A stretch of 15,346 bases of DNA from DASQDT01 sp036380435 (GCA_036380435.1 DASVES010000433.1:1-15346), one strand, 5' to 3'; shown: positions 1 to 7,695, counted from the stretch's first letter. The notes: generated by a model not told the origin, from the letters alone. A program made the numbers and translations.

Positions 1-1
1 T

Positions 2-814
2 TTGCGCCGCTACGACGTGATCGTGCTGCCGCACGGCGCGCCGGGCGACTATCAGGAGATGCTCGGCGAGTCGGGCGTGGCGCGCCTGCGCCGCTGGGCC
101 GAGGACGGCGGCACGCTCGTGCTCATCAAAGGCGCGGCGGCCTTTGCCACGCGCGATGGCGTGAAGTGGACGACCGCGACGCTCAAGCGCCAGAAGCTCC
201 CCGTCCGCCTCTTCTTCGAGGAAGGCGCTGATGCGACAGACACACAGCGCCCCGAACAGAGCGCGCCGGGCGAGGCGCGCGCCGCGCGTGAGGACTCGCA
301 GCCCGCGCCGGGCACGGGGCCGCGGACGGCGCCGCCGCAAGCGGCAACGGAGGCGAGAGGGGAGGCGCAGAGGCCCGCCGCGGAGCCGAGGGCCGCAGGG
401 GAGGGGCGTGCGTCCGAGGAGTCGGCGTCGGCCGCGCCCGTCCGAGATGTCGAACTCATCCGCACGTCGGGGGCGCTGCTCAGGGTCAAAGTCGATCCGC
501 AGCACTTCCTCGGCTATGGTTACGAAGCGGACGTGGGCGCGACCGTCTCGTCGAACTACGCTTTCAACATCAGCCGGCAGGGCAAGAACGTCGCGGCCTA
601 CCCCGAAGAGGATTCGCTTCGTCTGGCCGGCTTCGTCTGGCCCGAGTCGCGCCGGGCGCTGGCCCGCACGCTCTACCTGTGGCAGGAGCGCGCCGGCCGC
701 GGCCAAGTCATCCTCTTCGCCGACGACCCCAACTTCCGCGCCGCGCAACTCTCGACCATGCGTCTCTTCTTCAACGCCGTCCTCCTCGGCCCGAGCTTCG
801 CGGGCGGGCGCTGA
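2..814 (+). CDS. C-terminal part of an M14-family zinc carboxypeptidase-like protein (5' truncated)
   Basis: The gene is open at the window edge, so its true start and any catalytic zinc-binding domain lie upstream. The visible 270 residues resemble the C-terminal amidotransferase-like domain found after the peptidase domain in acidobacterial M14 proteins. A Rossmann-like start has DVIVLPHG (residues 5-12) and GGTLVLIKGAAAF (36-48), and the end has FVWPESRR (211-218), GRGQVILFADDPNFRA (232-247) and FFNAVLLGPS (256-265). Residues about 76-147 form a low-complexity insert rich in Ala, Glu, Arg and Pro that interrupts the domain. The family call comes from recalled motifs, not a search. The protein probably acts outside the cytoplasm, but the signal peptide is not in view. 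The stop is followed by a palindromic repeat. Confidence 0.72.
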   Translation: MRRYDVIVLPHGAPGDYQEMLGESGVARLRRWAEDGGTLVLIKGAAAFATRDGVKWTTATLKRQKLPVRLFFEEGADATDTQRPEQSAPGEARAAREDSQPAPGTGPRTAPPQAATEARGEAQRPAAEPRAAGEGRASEESASAAPVRDVELIRTSGALLRVKVDPQHFLGYGYEADVGATVSSNYAFNISRQGKNVAAYPEEDSLRLAGFVWPESRRALARTLYLWQERAGRGQVILFADDPNFRAAQLSTMRLFFNAVLLGPSFAGGR

Positions 815-833
815 GAGAGGGGCGGCGCGGCAG

Positions 834-909
834 GGAACACGGATTAAATGGATGAGACGGATGAGCACGGATTCGTGTTAATCCGTCTCATCCGTTTAAT
901 CCGTGTTCC
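834..909. repeat. Long palindromic intergenic repeat, AACACGGATT family, copy 1
   Basis: Arms 834-862 and 881-909 are complementary over 29 bases with one mismatch, around an 18-nt loop that itself contains CACG/CGTG. The arms are built from repeated GGAT/ATCC units. It lies 20 bases after the peptidase stop and could fold in either transcript. A diverged second copy is at 2832-2904. The rest of 815-1030 holds no gene that I can see, only the leader of the next gene. Confidence 0.85.
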
Positions 910-1030
910 GCTCCGCGCCGCCACAAAATCGCCCCGCGCGGTGTTTTAATGACAGGCGACGTGTGTAACGACCAAAGGAAGTCGCGGACAGCCGCGCGCC
1001 GATTAATCCAGAGACGAAGGAGAGACGGAG

Positions 1031-2569
1031 ATGAAACGAGCCTGGAAACCGCTTTTGAGTTTGACGCTCGCGGCCGGAGTGCTGAACGTGTCGCTTCTTT
1101 CGGGGAGCGTCGCCGCTCAGACGAGCGCGCCGCAGACGCCGGCCGCGCGCACGCCGGCGCCCTTGCGCGCGCGAGAGAAGAAAGAGCAGACAATCGCGCG
1201 GCTCGAACGACTCATCCCGCAGTTGATGGCCGAGGGAGACGTGCCGGGTCTTTCGGTCGCGCTCGTGCGCGGCGGCGAACTCGTCTGGCACCGCGGCTTC
1301 GGCGTGCGCAACAGTGCGACGAAAGAGCCTGTCGGCCCCGACACCGTCTTCGAGGCCGCCTCGCTCAGCAAGCCGGTCTTCGCCTACGCCGTCCTCAAGT
1401 TAGTTGACGCCGGCAAGCTCGACCTCGACGCGCCGCTTAACAAATACCTGCCCGGCAACTACGACGTGGGCGAAGACGCCCGCCTCGCGCAAATCACCGC
1501 CCGCCGCGTGCTCAGCCACACCACGGGCTTCCCCAACTGGAGGCCGCGCAGCGGCGCCGACACCGCGCTCAAGATTTTCTTCACGCCCGGCGAGCGCTTC
1601 AGCTATTCGGGCGAGGGCTTCGTTTATCTGGCGAAGGCGGTCGAGCAATTGACGGGGGAGAAGTTCGACTCGTTTATGAAGCGGACGGTCTTCGATCCGC
1701 TGGGGATGACGAGCAGCAGCTACGTCTGGCAGGACAGGTTCGACGCGCTGAAAATTTTCACACACAACGCGGCCGGCCTGCCCGCGGGCCAGAACAAGCC
1801 CGAGCGGGCGAACGCCGCCGCGAGTCTCCAGACCACGGCGGCCGACTACGGGCGCTTCGTCGCGGCCGTCCTCAAGGGAACGGGCCTCAAGCGCGCAACG
1901 GCCCGGCTGATGGTCGCGCCGCAGGTCAAAGTCGGCGCCGGCTCCAACAGCATCACGCGCCCCTTGGGCGAGCTTTCGCCGAACGTCTCATGGGGATTGG
2001 GCTGGGGCTTGCAAACAACGGACGACGGAGTCGCCGTCTGGCACTGGGGCGACAACGGCAACACCAAGGCGTTCGTCGTCGCCTACCCCGAACAGAAGAC
2101 CGGCGTCGTCTTCTTCACCAACAGCGCCAACGGCCTCTCCATCGCGCGCGAGCTGGTCGGCGAGACAATCGGCGGCCGGCAGCCCGCCCTCGACTGGATC
2201 AACTACGAGTCGTACAACTCGCCGGGCCGCACACTCTTCAAGAGCATCATGAGCAAGGGCGCCGTCGCGGCCCTGCGCGATTACCGCGAGTGGCGCAAGG
2301 GGCACGCCGCTGAGGCGCTCGACGAGCGCGCGATGAACCGTCTCGGCTACGACTTGCTCAACATGAAGAAGGTGGCCGAGGCCATCGAGGTCTTCAAACA
2401 GAACGTCGAAGACTACCCGCAGTCGTCGAACGTCTACGACAGTCTGGGCGAAGCCTACATGAAGGCCGGCGACAAGGAACAGGCCATCAAAAACTACCAA
2501 CGCTCCGTCGAGCTTGACCCCAACAACACGGCCGGCGCCGAGACGTTGAAGAAACTTCAAACGCCGTGA
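1031..2569 (+). CDS. Secreted beta-lactamase-fold serine hydrolase with C-terminal TPRs
   Basis: This 512-aa protein belongs to the beta-lactamase/penicillin-binding-protein-like (Pfam Beta-lactamase, class C fold) family. Residues 1-30 are a Sec signal peptide (MKRAWKPLL, hydrophobic core, AAQ). The nucleophile motif SxxK is SLSK at 111-114. The second motif is YSG at 192-194 and the third is HWG at 338-340, followed by DNGN. Residues about 433-500 form two TPR-like helical pairs ending in SVELDPNNTAGAETLKKL. The start is supported by AGGAG about 8 bases upstream. The TPR tail suggests docking to a partner or peptide. The substrate cannot be read: such proteins include esterases, D-amino-peptidases and peptidoglycan hydrolases, and true antibiotic resistance is unlikely from the motifs alone. 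It appears to be a single-gene unit. Confidence 0.88.
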   Translation: MKRAWKPLLSLTLAAGVLNVSLLSGSVAAQTSAPQTPAARTPAPLRAREKKEQTIARLERLIPQLMAEGDVPGLSVALVRGGELVWHRGFGVRNSATKEPVGPDTVFEAASLSKPVFAYAVLKLVDAGKLDLDAPLNKYLPGNYDVGEDARLAQITARRVLSHTTGFPNWRPRSGADTALKIFFTPGERFSYSGEGFVYLAKAVEQLTGEKFDSFMKRTVFDPLGMTSSSYVWQDRFDALKIFTHNAAGLPAGQNKPERANAAASLQTTAADYGRFVAAVLKGTGLKRATARLMVAPQVKVGAGSNSITRPLGELSPNVSWGLGWGLQTTDDGVAVWHWGDNGNTKAFVVAYPEQKTGVVFFTNSANGLSIARELVGETIGGRQPALDWINYESYNSPGRTLFKSIMSKGAVAALRDYREWRKGHAAEALDERAMNRLGYDLLNMKKVAEAIEVFKQNVEDYPQSSNVYDSLGEAYMKAGDKEQAIKNYQRSVELDPNNTAGAETLKKLQTP

Positions 2570-2602
2570 GCGGCGCAGTACCGTGGCAAGCAGCGGTTTG
2601 CA

Positions 2603-2724
2603 AAGCCCCAAAGGGGCGAAATGAGATAGCCAGGGGCAGCGCCCCTGAATAATCGGCGGGAGTAATTCGTAAGCCCCGAAGGGGTGAAATATCCACGCTG
2701 GGTATTTCACCCCTTCGGGGCTTA
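2603..2724. repeat. AAGCCCC-type palindromic repeat pair
   Basis: The first unit has AAGCCCCAAAGGGGCGAAAT at 2603-2622 and the small hairpin AGGGGC/GCCCCT at 2632-2637 and 2641-2646. The second unit is a strong hairpin, with arms 2670-2691 and 2703-2724 perfectly complementary over 22 bases. The units share the AAGCCCC(A/G)AA(G)GGGG core. The hairpin sits about 100 bases past the hydrolase stop and may help end its transcript, although there is no T-run typical of an intrinsic terminator. Short reading frames across it are artefacts of the repeat. Confidence 0.8.
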
Positions 2725-2831
2725 ATAAACACACCTCACTCACCGGGCAGCGCGTCCTGCGCGGCAGCTTCCTCGAAGACTGAGGCGGCTTTTGACTGCC
2801 TGTGTGGTTGAGTGCCGTCGCGCGGCCGGGG

Positions 2832-2904
2832 AACACGGATAGGACGGATGGGACGGATGGACGCGGATTCGTGCTTATCCGCGCTTATCCGTTTAATCCG
2901 TGTT
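2832..2904. repeat. AACACGGAT palindromic repeat, copy 2 (diverged)
   Basis: The outer arms AACACGGAT (2832-2840) and ATCCGTGTT (2896-2904) are perfectly complementary, and an inner stem pairs GCGGAT (2863-2868) with ATCCGC (2877-2882). The sequence between is a run of GGAC/GGAT and TTATCC units, as in copy 1 at 834-909. It lies 20 bases beyond the stop of the convergent kinase gene, so it occupies the junction of converging units. The stretch 2725-2831 holds no feature I can support. Confidence 0.78.
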
Positions 2905-2923
2905 ACTGATGTGCGAATCGTGC

Positions 2924-5695
2924 TCAGTCGTCGGGGAACGCGCGGCCGAGGAGCGGCTGGCCGCCGAGGCTCTGGCGGAAGGCGAGGGCAATGACGGCGA
3001 GGAGGATGAAGAGGTCGAGGGCGAAGCCGGCGGCCCACCACGCCGTGAGGTCGCTCGTCGTGGGGAAGAAGATGAGATGGTGGATGAAGACCTGCGCGGC
3101 GAACATGGCGAGCAGGCCGTAGCGGTGGACGACGAAGGTGAGGATGGCCGCGGCGAGCGTCGCGCCGACCCACGCGTTGAGCGTGGCGCCGCCGATGAGT
3201 CCCCAGACCACGGTGATGATGAGCCAGACGGCGAAGGCCCCGGCGCGGCCCCGGCGGAACGGGAACGAGAGCACGAGCATGATGAAGATGAAGAAGAGCG
3301 AGACGACCAGCGGGGTGCGAAACTGGTGCGCGAAGGCGACGCCGAAATAGCTCAGCCCGAGCCAACTGGACGAGTCCTGCCAGACGGGCCTGAAGGGGCC
3401 GCCGCCGCCGAGCCAGTCGGTGCGCGCCAGCAGCGTGGAGAACACGAGGACGGTGAGGCCGGCGAGCGCGCCGACCAGCACGTCGCGCCCGACGAGCGGG
3501 TCGCGCCAGTCGCCCCCGACGAGACGCGTCCAAGAGATGATGCGGTGCGGCCAGCGCCGCCGGACGAACGGCTCGACGGAGAGATACAGGAGCCACCAGA
3601 AGAGTGCGGTGAAGATGCTCCACGCAAGGCAGTTGATGATGACGAAGAACTCGTCGGGCGTCGGCGTGTGGTGGGAGCGCGAGAGGTTGAGCAGCATGCC
3701 GACGGCGAACCCGCAGGCCGCGATTCGCGCCGCGCCCTTGCGGTCGCCGCGTCCGAGGCGCAGGTTCCGGCGCGCGAGCAGAGCGCTGCCGACCATCCCC
3801 AGCGCGAGCAAGCCGAAGATCAGGATGCCGAGTGTCTGGCGGCCCGCCGTCGGACGCTCCTCCTCTTGTCGCGCCGGCGTGTCCCACGGGTGGACGATCT
3901 CGAAGTAGACGGGACGGCCGCGGTAGGCGGCCGCCTCGACGCGAATGGGAATCGCCGGGTTCTCCGGGTAGACGCCCTCCCACGCCGCGCGCGCGTCGCT
4001 CAGATACAGCGGCGCCCACTGCGACTCCACGGCCTTGAGCGCCGACGGTTCGAGACCAGCCTCGCGCAGCATCGCCGCCCAGTCGGCCCCGCGCGCCTCC
4101 TCGGCCTCGCCACGCGGCTCCTCGACCTGCGGCGGCACGCCGTAGAAGTGCAGCAGGCGGCCCCGCGTGTCGAGGTAGACGGTCGTCATCCCCGCGATTA
4201 TCGGGGCGGGGTCGTCCCACCACACGGCCCCGAGGCTCGACGGGACGAGTTGTCGCGGGCTCCCGCGGTGCCAGAAGCCGATGGCCGGCGGGCGGCCCGT
4301 CTTCAACTTCTCCCAACGGTCGGGCGATGGGTCGTTCGCTTCGATGTAGTCGAGGGCCTTCGGGTCCAATCCGAAGCCGTCAGCCTCGTCCGCGGCGGGC
4401 GACGCGTACCCGAACCGCCCGGCCACCTCCCGCGCGCGCTCGCGCAGCACGTCGGGCGACTTCTCCAGCGGCACGAACCTGTACAGCTCAATCCTGTCCG
4501 CGAGCATGACGGTCGCGGCGAACATGACGAGGACGGATGCCAGCAGCGCGACGGCCACCGCCGGCCTGAGCACGCCCTCCCTCGGCGTGGCGGCGACCAT
4601 CTCGGGCGAAGGCGTCTCCCCGGCCGCCAGCGCCGCCGCCAGTGGGTCGCCACCCGGCAGCGCCGCCGCTACTTGCAGCGCCGACGCGGGACGCTTCGAC
4701 GGGTCAGATTCGAGACATCGCTGGATGACGCGCTCGACGACGGGGTCAACGTCCTTGATGAAAGATGAAATGCTCGGCGGCGCGCTCGTCTCGCGCTGGC
4801 GGATGAGTTCGTCGAGCGACGGCGCGTCGAACGCCTTGCGGCCCGTGAAGACTTCGTAGAGCAGGAGGCCGAGGCTATAGATGTCGCTTCGGGCCGAGAC
4901 CTCTTTGCCGGTCAGTTGCTCGGGGGCCATGTAGGCGGGCGTCCCCGAGCTGATATCGCGGCCCGTGATTTCGTCGGCGAGTCCGGCCAGCCCGAAGTCG
5001 GTGATACGCGCGCGGCCCCGGCCGTCAATCATCACGTTGGCGGGCTTGAGGTCACGATGAAGCACGCCCTCGTCGTGCGCCGCCGCTAGCCCCGCGCAGA
5101 TTTGTCGCGCCACCTCGACGGCCTTGTCCTCGGGCAGCCGGCCGATGCGCCGCAGCAGGCTGGAGAGGTCTTCGCCGTCGATGTACTCCATCGAGAGGAA
5201 GTGGGAGCCGCCCGTCTCGCCGATGTCGAAGACGCGGCAGACGTTCGGGTGCGACACCCTGCGGGCGGTACGCACCTCGCGGTGGAAGCGACCCAGCATC
5301 TCGGCGTCCTTCGACAGCTTCTCGGGCAGGAACTTGAGCGCCACCGCCTGCTTGAGCTTGAGGTCGTCGGCCCGCCAGACCTCGCCCATCCCGCCACGGC
5401 CGAGCGCTCCGACGACGCGATAGCGTTCGGCCAGCACGTCGCCGGGAAGGAAGCGCGCGTCGTCGTCTTCCGCGCCCACGCGCGCCTCGCGGCGCAGCAG
5501 TTTGGCCCCGTCGAGGAAGAGTGTGGAGATGAGCGCGCCCGTGGGCTGCCGGTGCGCGAGCAGTTCTTCGACCTCGCGCCGCAGCCCCGCGTCGCCCGAG
5601 CACGCCGCGTCGAGATACGCCGCGCGCTCCCCTTCGGGGCGATCCGCCGCCGCCTCGAACACCTCCTCAACTTTCTTCCAGCGTTCGCTGTCCAT
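2924..5695 (-). CDS. Membrane-bound Ser/Thr protein kinase with large C-terminal multi-helix domain
   Basis: This is a 923-aa Hanks-type kinase. The catalytic domain spans about 92-350: glycine loop GRGGMGEV (99-106), VALKF with Lys121, HRDLKPAN (213-220), DFG (233-235) and the activation segment ending SGTPAYMAPEQ (250-260). The catalytic residues look intact. A transmembrane helix at about 378-399 is followed by an extracytoplasmic region (about 400-618) and then roughly eight to ten hydrophobic segments (622-905), a tail seen in acidobacterial kinases with unknown function. It has no PASTA repeats. I chose the ATG at 5695 (MDSERWKKVEEVFEAA), a conserved N-terminus for this family. An upstream in-frame ATG at 5749 would translate the palindromic repeat. 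No good ribosome site is visible. The ECF sigma gene lies directly upstream on the same strand, suggesting that the kinase controls that sigma factor. Confidence 0.93.
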   Translation of the reverse strand: MDSERWKKVEEVFEAAADRPEGERAAYLDAACSGDAGLRREVEELLAHRQPTGALISTLFLDGAKLLRREARVGAEDDDARFLPGDVLAERYRVVGALGRGGMGEVWRADDLKLKQAVALKFLPEKLSKDAEMLGRFHREVRTARRVSHPNVCRVFDIGETGGSHFLSMEYIDGEDLSSLLRRIGRLPEDKAVEVARQICAGLAAAHDEGVLHRDLKPANVMIDGRGRARITDFGLAGLADEITGRDISSGTPAYMAPEQLTGKEVSARSDIYSLGLLLYEVFTGRKAFDAPSLDELIRQRETSAPPSISSFIKDVDPVVERVIQRCLESDPSKRPASALQVAAALPGGDPLAAALAAGETPSPEMVAATPREGVLRPAVAVALLASVLVMFAATVMLADRIELYRFVPLEKSPDVLRERAREVAGRFGYASPAADEADGFGLDPKALDYIEANDPSPDRWEKLKTGRPPAIGFWHRGSPRQLVPSSLGAVWWDDPAPIIAGMTTVYLDTRGRLLHFYGVPPQVEEPRGEAEEARGADWAAMLREAGLEPSALKAVESQWAPLYLSDARAAWEGVYPENPAIPIRVEAAAYRGRPVYFEIVHPWDTPARQEEERPTAGRQTLGILIFGLLALGMVGSALLARRNLRLGRGDRKGAARIAACGFAVGMLLNLSRSHHTPTPDEFFVIINCLAWSIFTALFWWLLYLSVEPFVRRRWPHRIISWTRLVGGDWRDPLVGRDVLVGALAGLTVLVFSTLLARTDWLGGGGPFRPVWQDSSSWLGLSYFGVAFAHQFRTPLVVSLFFIFIMLVLSFPFRRGRAGAFAVWLIITVVWGLIGGATLNAWVGATLAAAILTFVVHRYGLLAMFAAQVFIHHLIFFPTTSDLTAWWAAGFALDLFILLAVIALAFRQSLGGQPLLGRAFPDD

Positions 5696-5704
5696 AAGCT
5701 TCGC

Positions 5705-5826
5705 GTGATAAGTGATGAGTGATAAGTGATAAGAAAGAAAAGAAGCCATTAGCTTTTAGCTGTTGGCTGTTAGCTAAGCGCTAAGAGCTAACAGCTTCTT
5801 CTCATTTATCACTTATCACTTATCAC
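5705..5826. repeat. Nested heptamer palindrome between ECF sigma and kinase genes
   Basis: Four tandem GTGATRA heptamers (5705-5732) face three inverted TTATCAC heptamers (5806-5826). Between them are four tandem TTRGCTN heptamers (5749-5776) and the inverted pair GCTGTTAGCT (5766-5775)/AGCTAACAGC (5786-5795). The whole 127-base gap between the two genes is essentially this structure. The last TTATCAC supplies the TGA stop of the sigma gene, and the left arm ends ten bases before the kinase start codon. A related palindrome lies at 13322-13402. Confidence 0.9.
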
Positions 5827-6392
5827 TCTCTCGACATTTCCCGATGCAGCCACGCTTCGGCCATCCTCATCTGCCGGCGGACGGTGGCGACCGACAAGCG
5901 CTCGACCTCGCCGATCTCTTCGATCTGGAGGCCGCCGAAGTAGCGCAGCTCGACGATGCGGCTCTTGCGCGGGTCGAGCCGGGCGAGTGCTTGCAGCGCC
6001 TCGTCGAGCGCGACGAGACCGGCGGCGCGCGCGGGCGTGAAGATGGCCGACTCTTCGAGCGACACGGCGCGCTCGCCGCCGCCGCGCTTGTCCGCGTTGT
6101 GCCGGCGCGCGTGCTCGACGAGTATCTGCCGCATCAGCCGCGCGGCCACGCCGAAGAAGTGCGCGCGGTTCTGCCACTCGGGGCCGCCGCCGCCGGCGAG
6201 CCGGATGTATGCCTCGTGGACGAGCGCCGTGCCGTCGAGCGTGTGGCCCTCGCGCTCGCCGCGCATGTAGCGGCGCGCGAGGCGGCGCAGCTCCGCGTAG
6301 ACGAGCGGCGTCAGACGCTCAAGCGCGCCCTCGTCGCCGTTGCGCCAGTCGAGGAGCAGGCGCGTCACTTCGTGTGTCTGGGTCGTGGTCAT
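5823..6392 (-). CDS. ECF sigma-70 factor, TIGR02999-like, kinase-paired
   Basis: This 189-aa protein resembles the ECF family common in Acidobacteriota and Planctomycetota (TIGR02999). Sigma region 2 covers about 5-95, with GDEGALERLTPLVYAELRRLA and LVHEAYIRLAG (58-68). Region 4 covers about 125-185, with LARLDPRKSRIVELRYFGG (136-154) and a helix-turn-helix ending in VRRQMRMAEAWLHREMS. I chose the ATG at 6392 (MTTTQTHEVTRLLLDW); an in-frame start at 6482 would add a low-complexity tail. No strong ribosome site is seen. The stop codon lies inside the heptamer palindrome. No anti-sigma gene adjoins; the next gene is a Ser/Thr kinase, an arrangement known for sigma factors activated by phosphorylation. 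That mode is inferred here, not shown. Confidence 0.9.
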   Translation of the reverse strand: MTTTQTHEVTRLLLDWRNGDEGALERLTPLVYAELRRLARRYMRGEREGHTLDGTALVHEAYIRLAGGGGPEWQNRAHFFGVAARLMRQILVEHARRHNADKRGGGERAVSLEESAIFTPARAAGLVALDEALQALARLDPRKSRIVELRYFGGLQIEEIGEVERLSVATVRRQMRMAEAWLHREMSRE

Positions 6393-6506
6393 CCGAACGG
6401 CCGTGTCCGCGCCTCGCCTCCGCGCCGGGCCGCGCGGGGCGGAGGGCGACGAGAGCTTATTGATTGCGGCGGGGGCCGTCAACAGATTCGTCGCACGTCG
6501 CCGGCT

Positions 6507-7079
6507 TTAACTGACGACCGCGACCGCCGCGACCGCCGCCCCCGGCGCTTCGTCCGCATTCTCTTCCCGCGCGCGGCTCACGACGGCCGGCGCGCCGAGC
6601 GCGCGCAACGCGCACAACGCGCCGCACAGTTCCACGCCGAGCCGCGCCCAGTTGGCACGCACCCACAGGTTGAGCGCGTCGGCGACCTCGGGGCTGAAGC
6701 GCCCTTCGACGATGGCCTGCTGGCCGCGTCCCACGGTCGGGGCCATCCAGCCGAGGACGACCAGCGCGGAGACGGCGGCGCAGGCCGCGAAGGCGAGCGT
6801 CCAACGCCGACGCCGCGGCGGCCCCGTCCTGCGGCTCAGACACAGCGCGGCGACGAGCAGCAGTGTGACCCACAACGGACTGAACAGCACGAAGAAGTTC
6901 GCTCGGCCTCCACCGAACTGCCTGAGCGCACCGTTGTAGGCGACGGCCGACTCGGGCAGGCTCGCGCTCCAGACAGGCACGACCATCAGCGCGTTGAACA
7001 CCTGCCCGCCGAACCACACGGCGAAGATGAGCGCCGCCACGTGCAGAAGCACCCCCGCGATTCTGAGTCTCTGATTCAC
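6507..7079 (-). CDS. Four-helix integral membrane protein, DUF1772-like
   Basis: The product is about 190 aa with four hydrophobic segments at roughly 6-35, 63-82, 93-112 and 143-163. Features include FGGQVFNALMVVPVW in the first helix region and LNLWVRANWARLGVELCG in the last. This layout resembles DUF1772/anthrone-oxygenase-like proteins, but the match is weak and function is unknown. I chose a GTG start at 7079 because GGAGG lies five bases upstream; GTG codons at 7085 and 7091 are also in frame. A much longer frame starting at 7319 runs over the small gene upstream and is not credible. The gene lies between the 56-aa peptide gene and the sigma gene, all on the same strand, and may be co-transcribed. 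Confidence 0.7.
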   Translation of the reverse strand: MNQRLRIAGVLLHVAALIFAVWFGGQVFNALMVVPVWSASLPESAVAYNGALRQFGGGRANFFVLFSPLWVTLLLVAALCLSRRTGPPRRRRWTLAFAACAAVSALVVLGWMAPTVGRGQQAIVEGRFSPEVADALNLWVRANWARLGVELCGALCALRALGAPAVVSRAREENADEAPGAAVAAVAVVS

Positions 7080-7129
7080 ACACACCTCCACTGCGGCTGC
7101 GCCGGCTTTGTGCCCGCCGCCGCCTCTGG

Positions 7130-7300
7130 CTAGAACCTCATGCCCGTGTGGTATAAGGTCTGCCCGGCCTGATCGAACGCCGGCAGCGCGAACGCCACGA
7201 CGGCGTAGGCGACAACGCCGCACAACGCCAGCGAGAACACGTAACAGGCCGTGGCGACGTAGCCCAGCGCCCGCTCCTCGGATTTCTTTTGACTCTTCAT
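7130..7300 (-). CDS. Small single-pass membrane protein (56 aa)
   Basis: This is a short reading frame from ATG (7300) to TAG. The product starts MKSQKKSEERALGYVATACY and has one hydrophobic helix at about 15-39, a charged N-terminus and the end TLYHTGMRF. AAGGAGG lies five bases upstream of the ATG, an excellent ribosome site, which is the main support for a real gene. It precedes the four-helix membrane protein gene by about 50 bases, so the two may be translated from one message and act together. I do not recognise a family. Confidence 0.68.
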   Translation of the reverse strand: MKSQKKSEERALGYVATACYVFSLALCGVVAYAVVAFALPAFDQAGQTLYHTGMRF

Positions 7301-7432
7301 CACCGCCTCCTTCTTCCATCTCGGCTGCGCCCGCCGCGCGCCGGAAAATAACTTCCTCGCCCCGTAATGCGCGCCCCGGAGGCCGAATCGCTCACACCCC
7401 GAAAAATTATTTTCGCCGGCCCCCGAAGAAAA

Positions 7433-7472
7433 AAGGAGTGGGCGACCCGCGCGTGTGGGCCGCCCACTCCTT
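7433..7472 (-). terminator. Intrinsic terminator, minus strand
   Basis: Arms AAGGAGTGGGCG (7433-7444) and CGCCCACTCCTT (7461-7472) pair perfectly over 12 bases, and pairing continues to about 16 with one mismatch. On the minus strand the hairpin is followed by TTTTTTCTT. It would stop leftward transcripts coming from the 7.8-kb region before they enter the small membrane-protein genes. Confidence 0.8.
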
Positions 7473-7613
7473 ACTTAACCCCAGTCTTGAGTTGAAAAAT
7501 GGCTTTGTTGATTTCAAAGGACTAACGGCATCAAGTCCAACTCAAGACTGCGAATCAGTGCCAGAAGTCCTTTGTTTGGGCGATTCGTTTTCAACTCAAG
7601 ACTGGGGTTTAGT
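7473..7613. repeat. Long inverted repeat with an internal third copy
   Basis: Arms 7477-7498 and 7588-7609 are perfectly complementary over 22 bases, with extension to 7473/7613 across one mismatch. The core CAACTCAAGACTG occurs in the right arm (7592-7604), again at about 7538-7550 in the same orientation, and inverted in the left arm. An inner 9-bp pair, CAAAGGACT (7515-7523) and AGTCCTTTG (7566-7574), would stack inside the outer stem. No protein-coding frame is convincing and no flanking target duplication was found. It could be a MITE-like remnant or a structured RNA. Bases 7614-7695 after it hold nothing that I can identify. Confidence 0.75.
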
Positions 7614-7695
7614 TACGAAGGTTCGGAACACAGTTCGGGCTAATGTGAGGAGAGTTTCGATGACCGGACTGCAAACACCACGACGTTGAAACAGT

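Noticed and set aside
52..489. Minus-strand frame opposite the M14-like gene
   Set aside because: It has the composition of an antisense shadow of GC-rich coding DNA and no recognisable domain or ribosome site.
965..991. GTAAC upstream of the serine hydrolase as a fourth ECF promoter
   Set aside because: At the 17-base distance there is no TGTCT-like box.
2487..2732. Small minus-strand frame over the AAGCCCC repeats
   Set aside because: The protein is only the translation of the repeats plus the hydrolase gene end.
2736..4316. 526-codon minus-strand frame within the kinase region
   Set aside because: It is an Arg/Pro/Ala-rich shifted-frame shadow of the kinase gene and runs into the palindromic repeat.
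2900..4768. 622-codon plus-strand frame antisense to the kinase
   Set aside because: It is extremely charged and low-complexity, has no ribosome site, and mirrors the codon bias of a clear kinase gene on the other strand.
7473..7613. CRISPR array
   Set aside because: There are only three repeat copies in mixed orientation with unequal spacing, and no cas gene.
7108..7689. 193-codon plus-strand frame
   Set aside because: It is antisense to the 56-aa gene, then reads through the terminator and inverted repeat; it has no domain.
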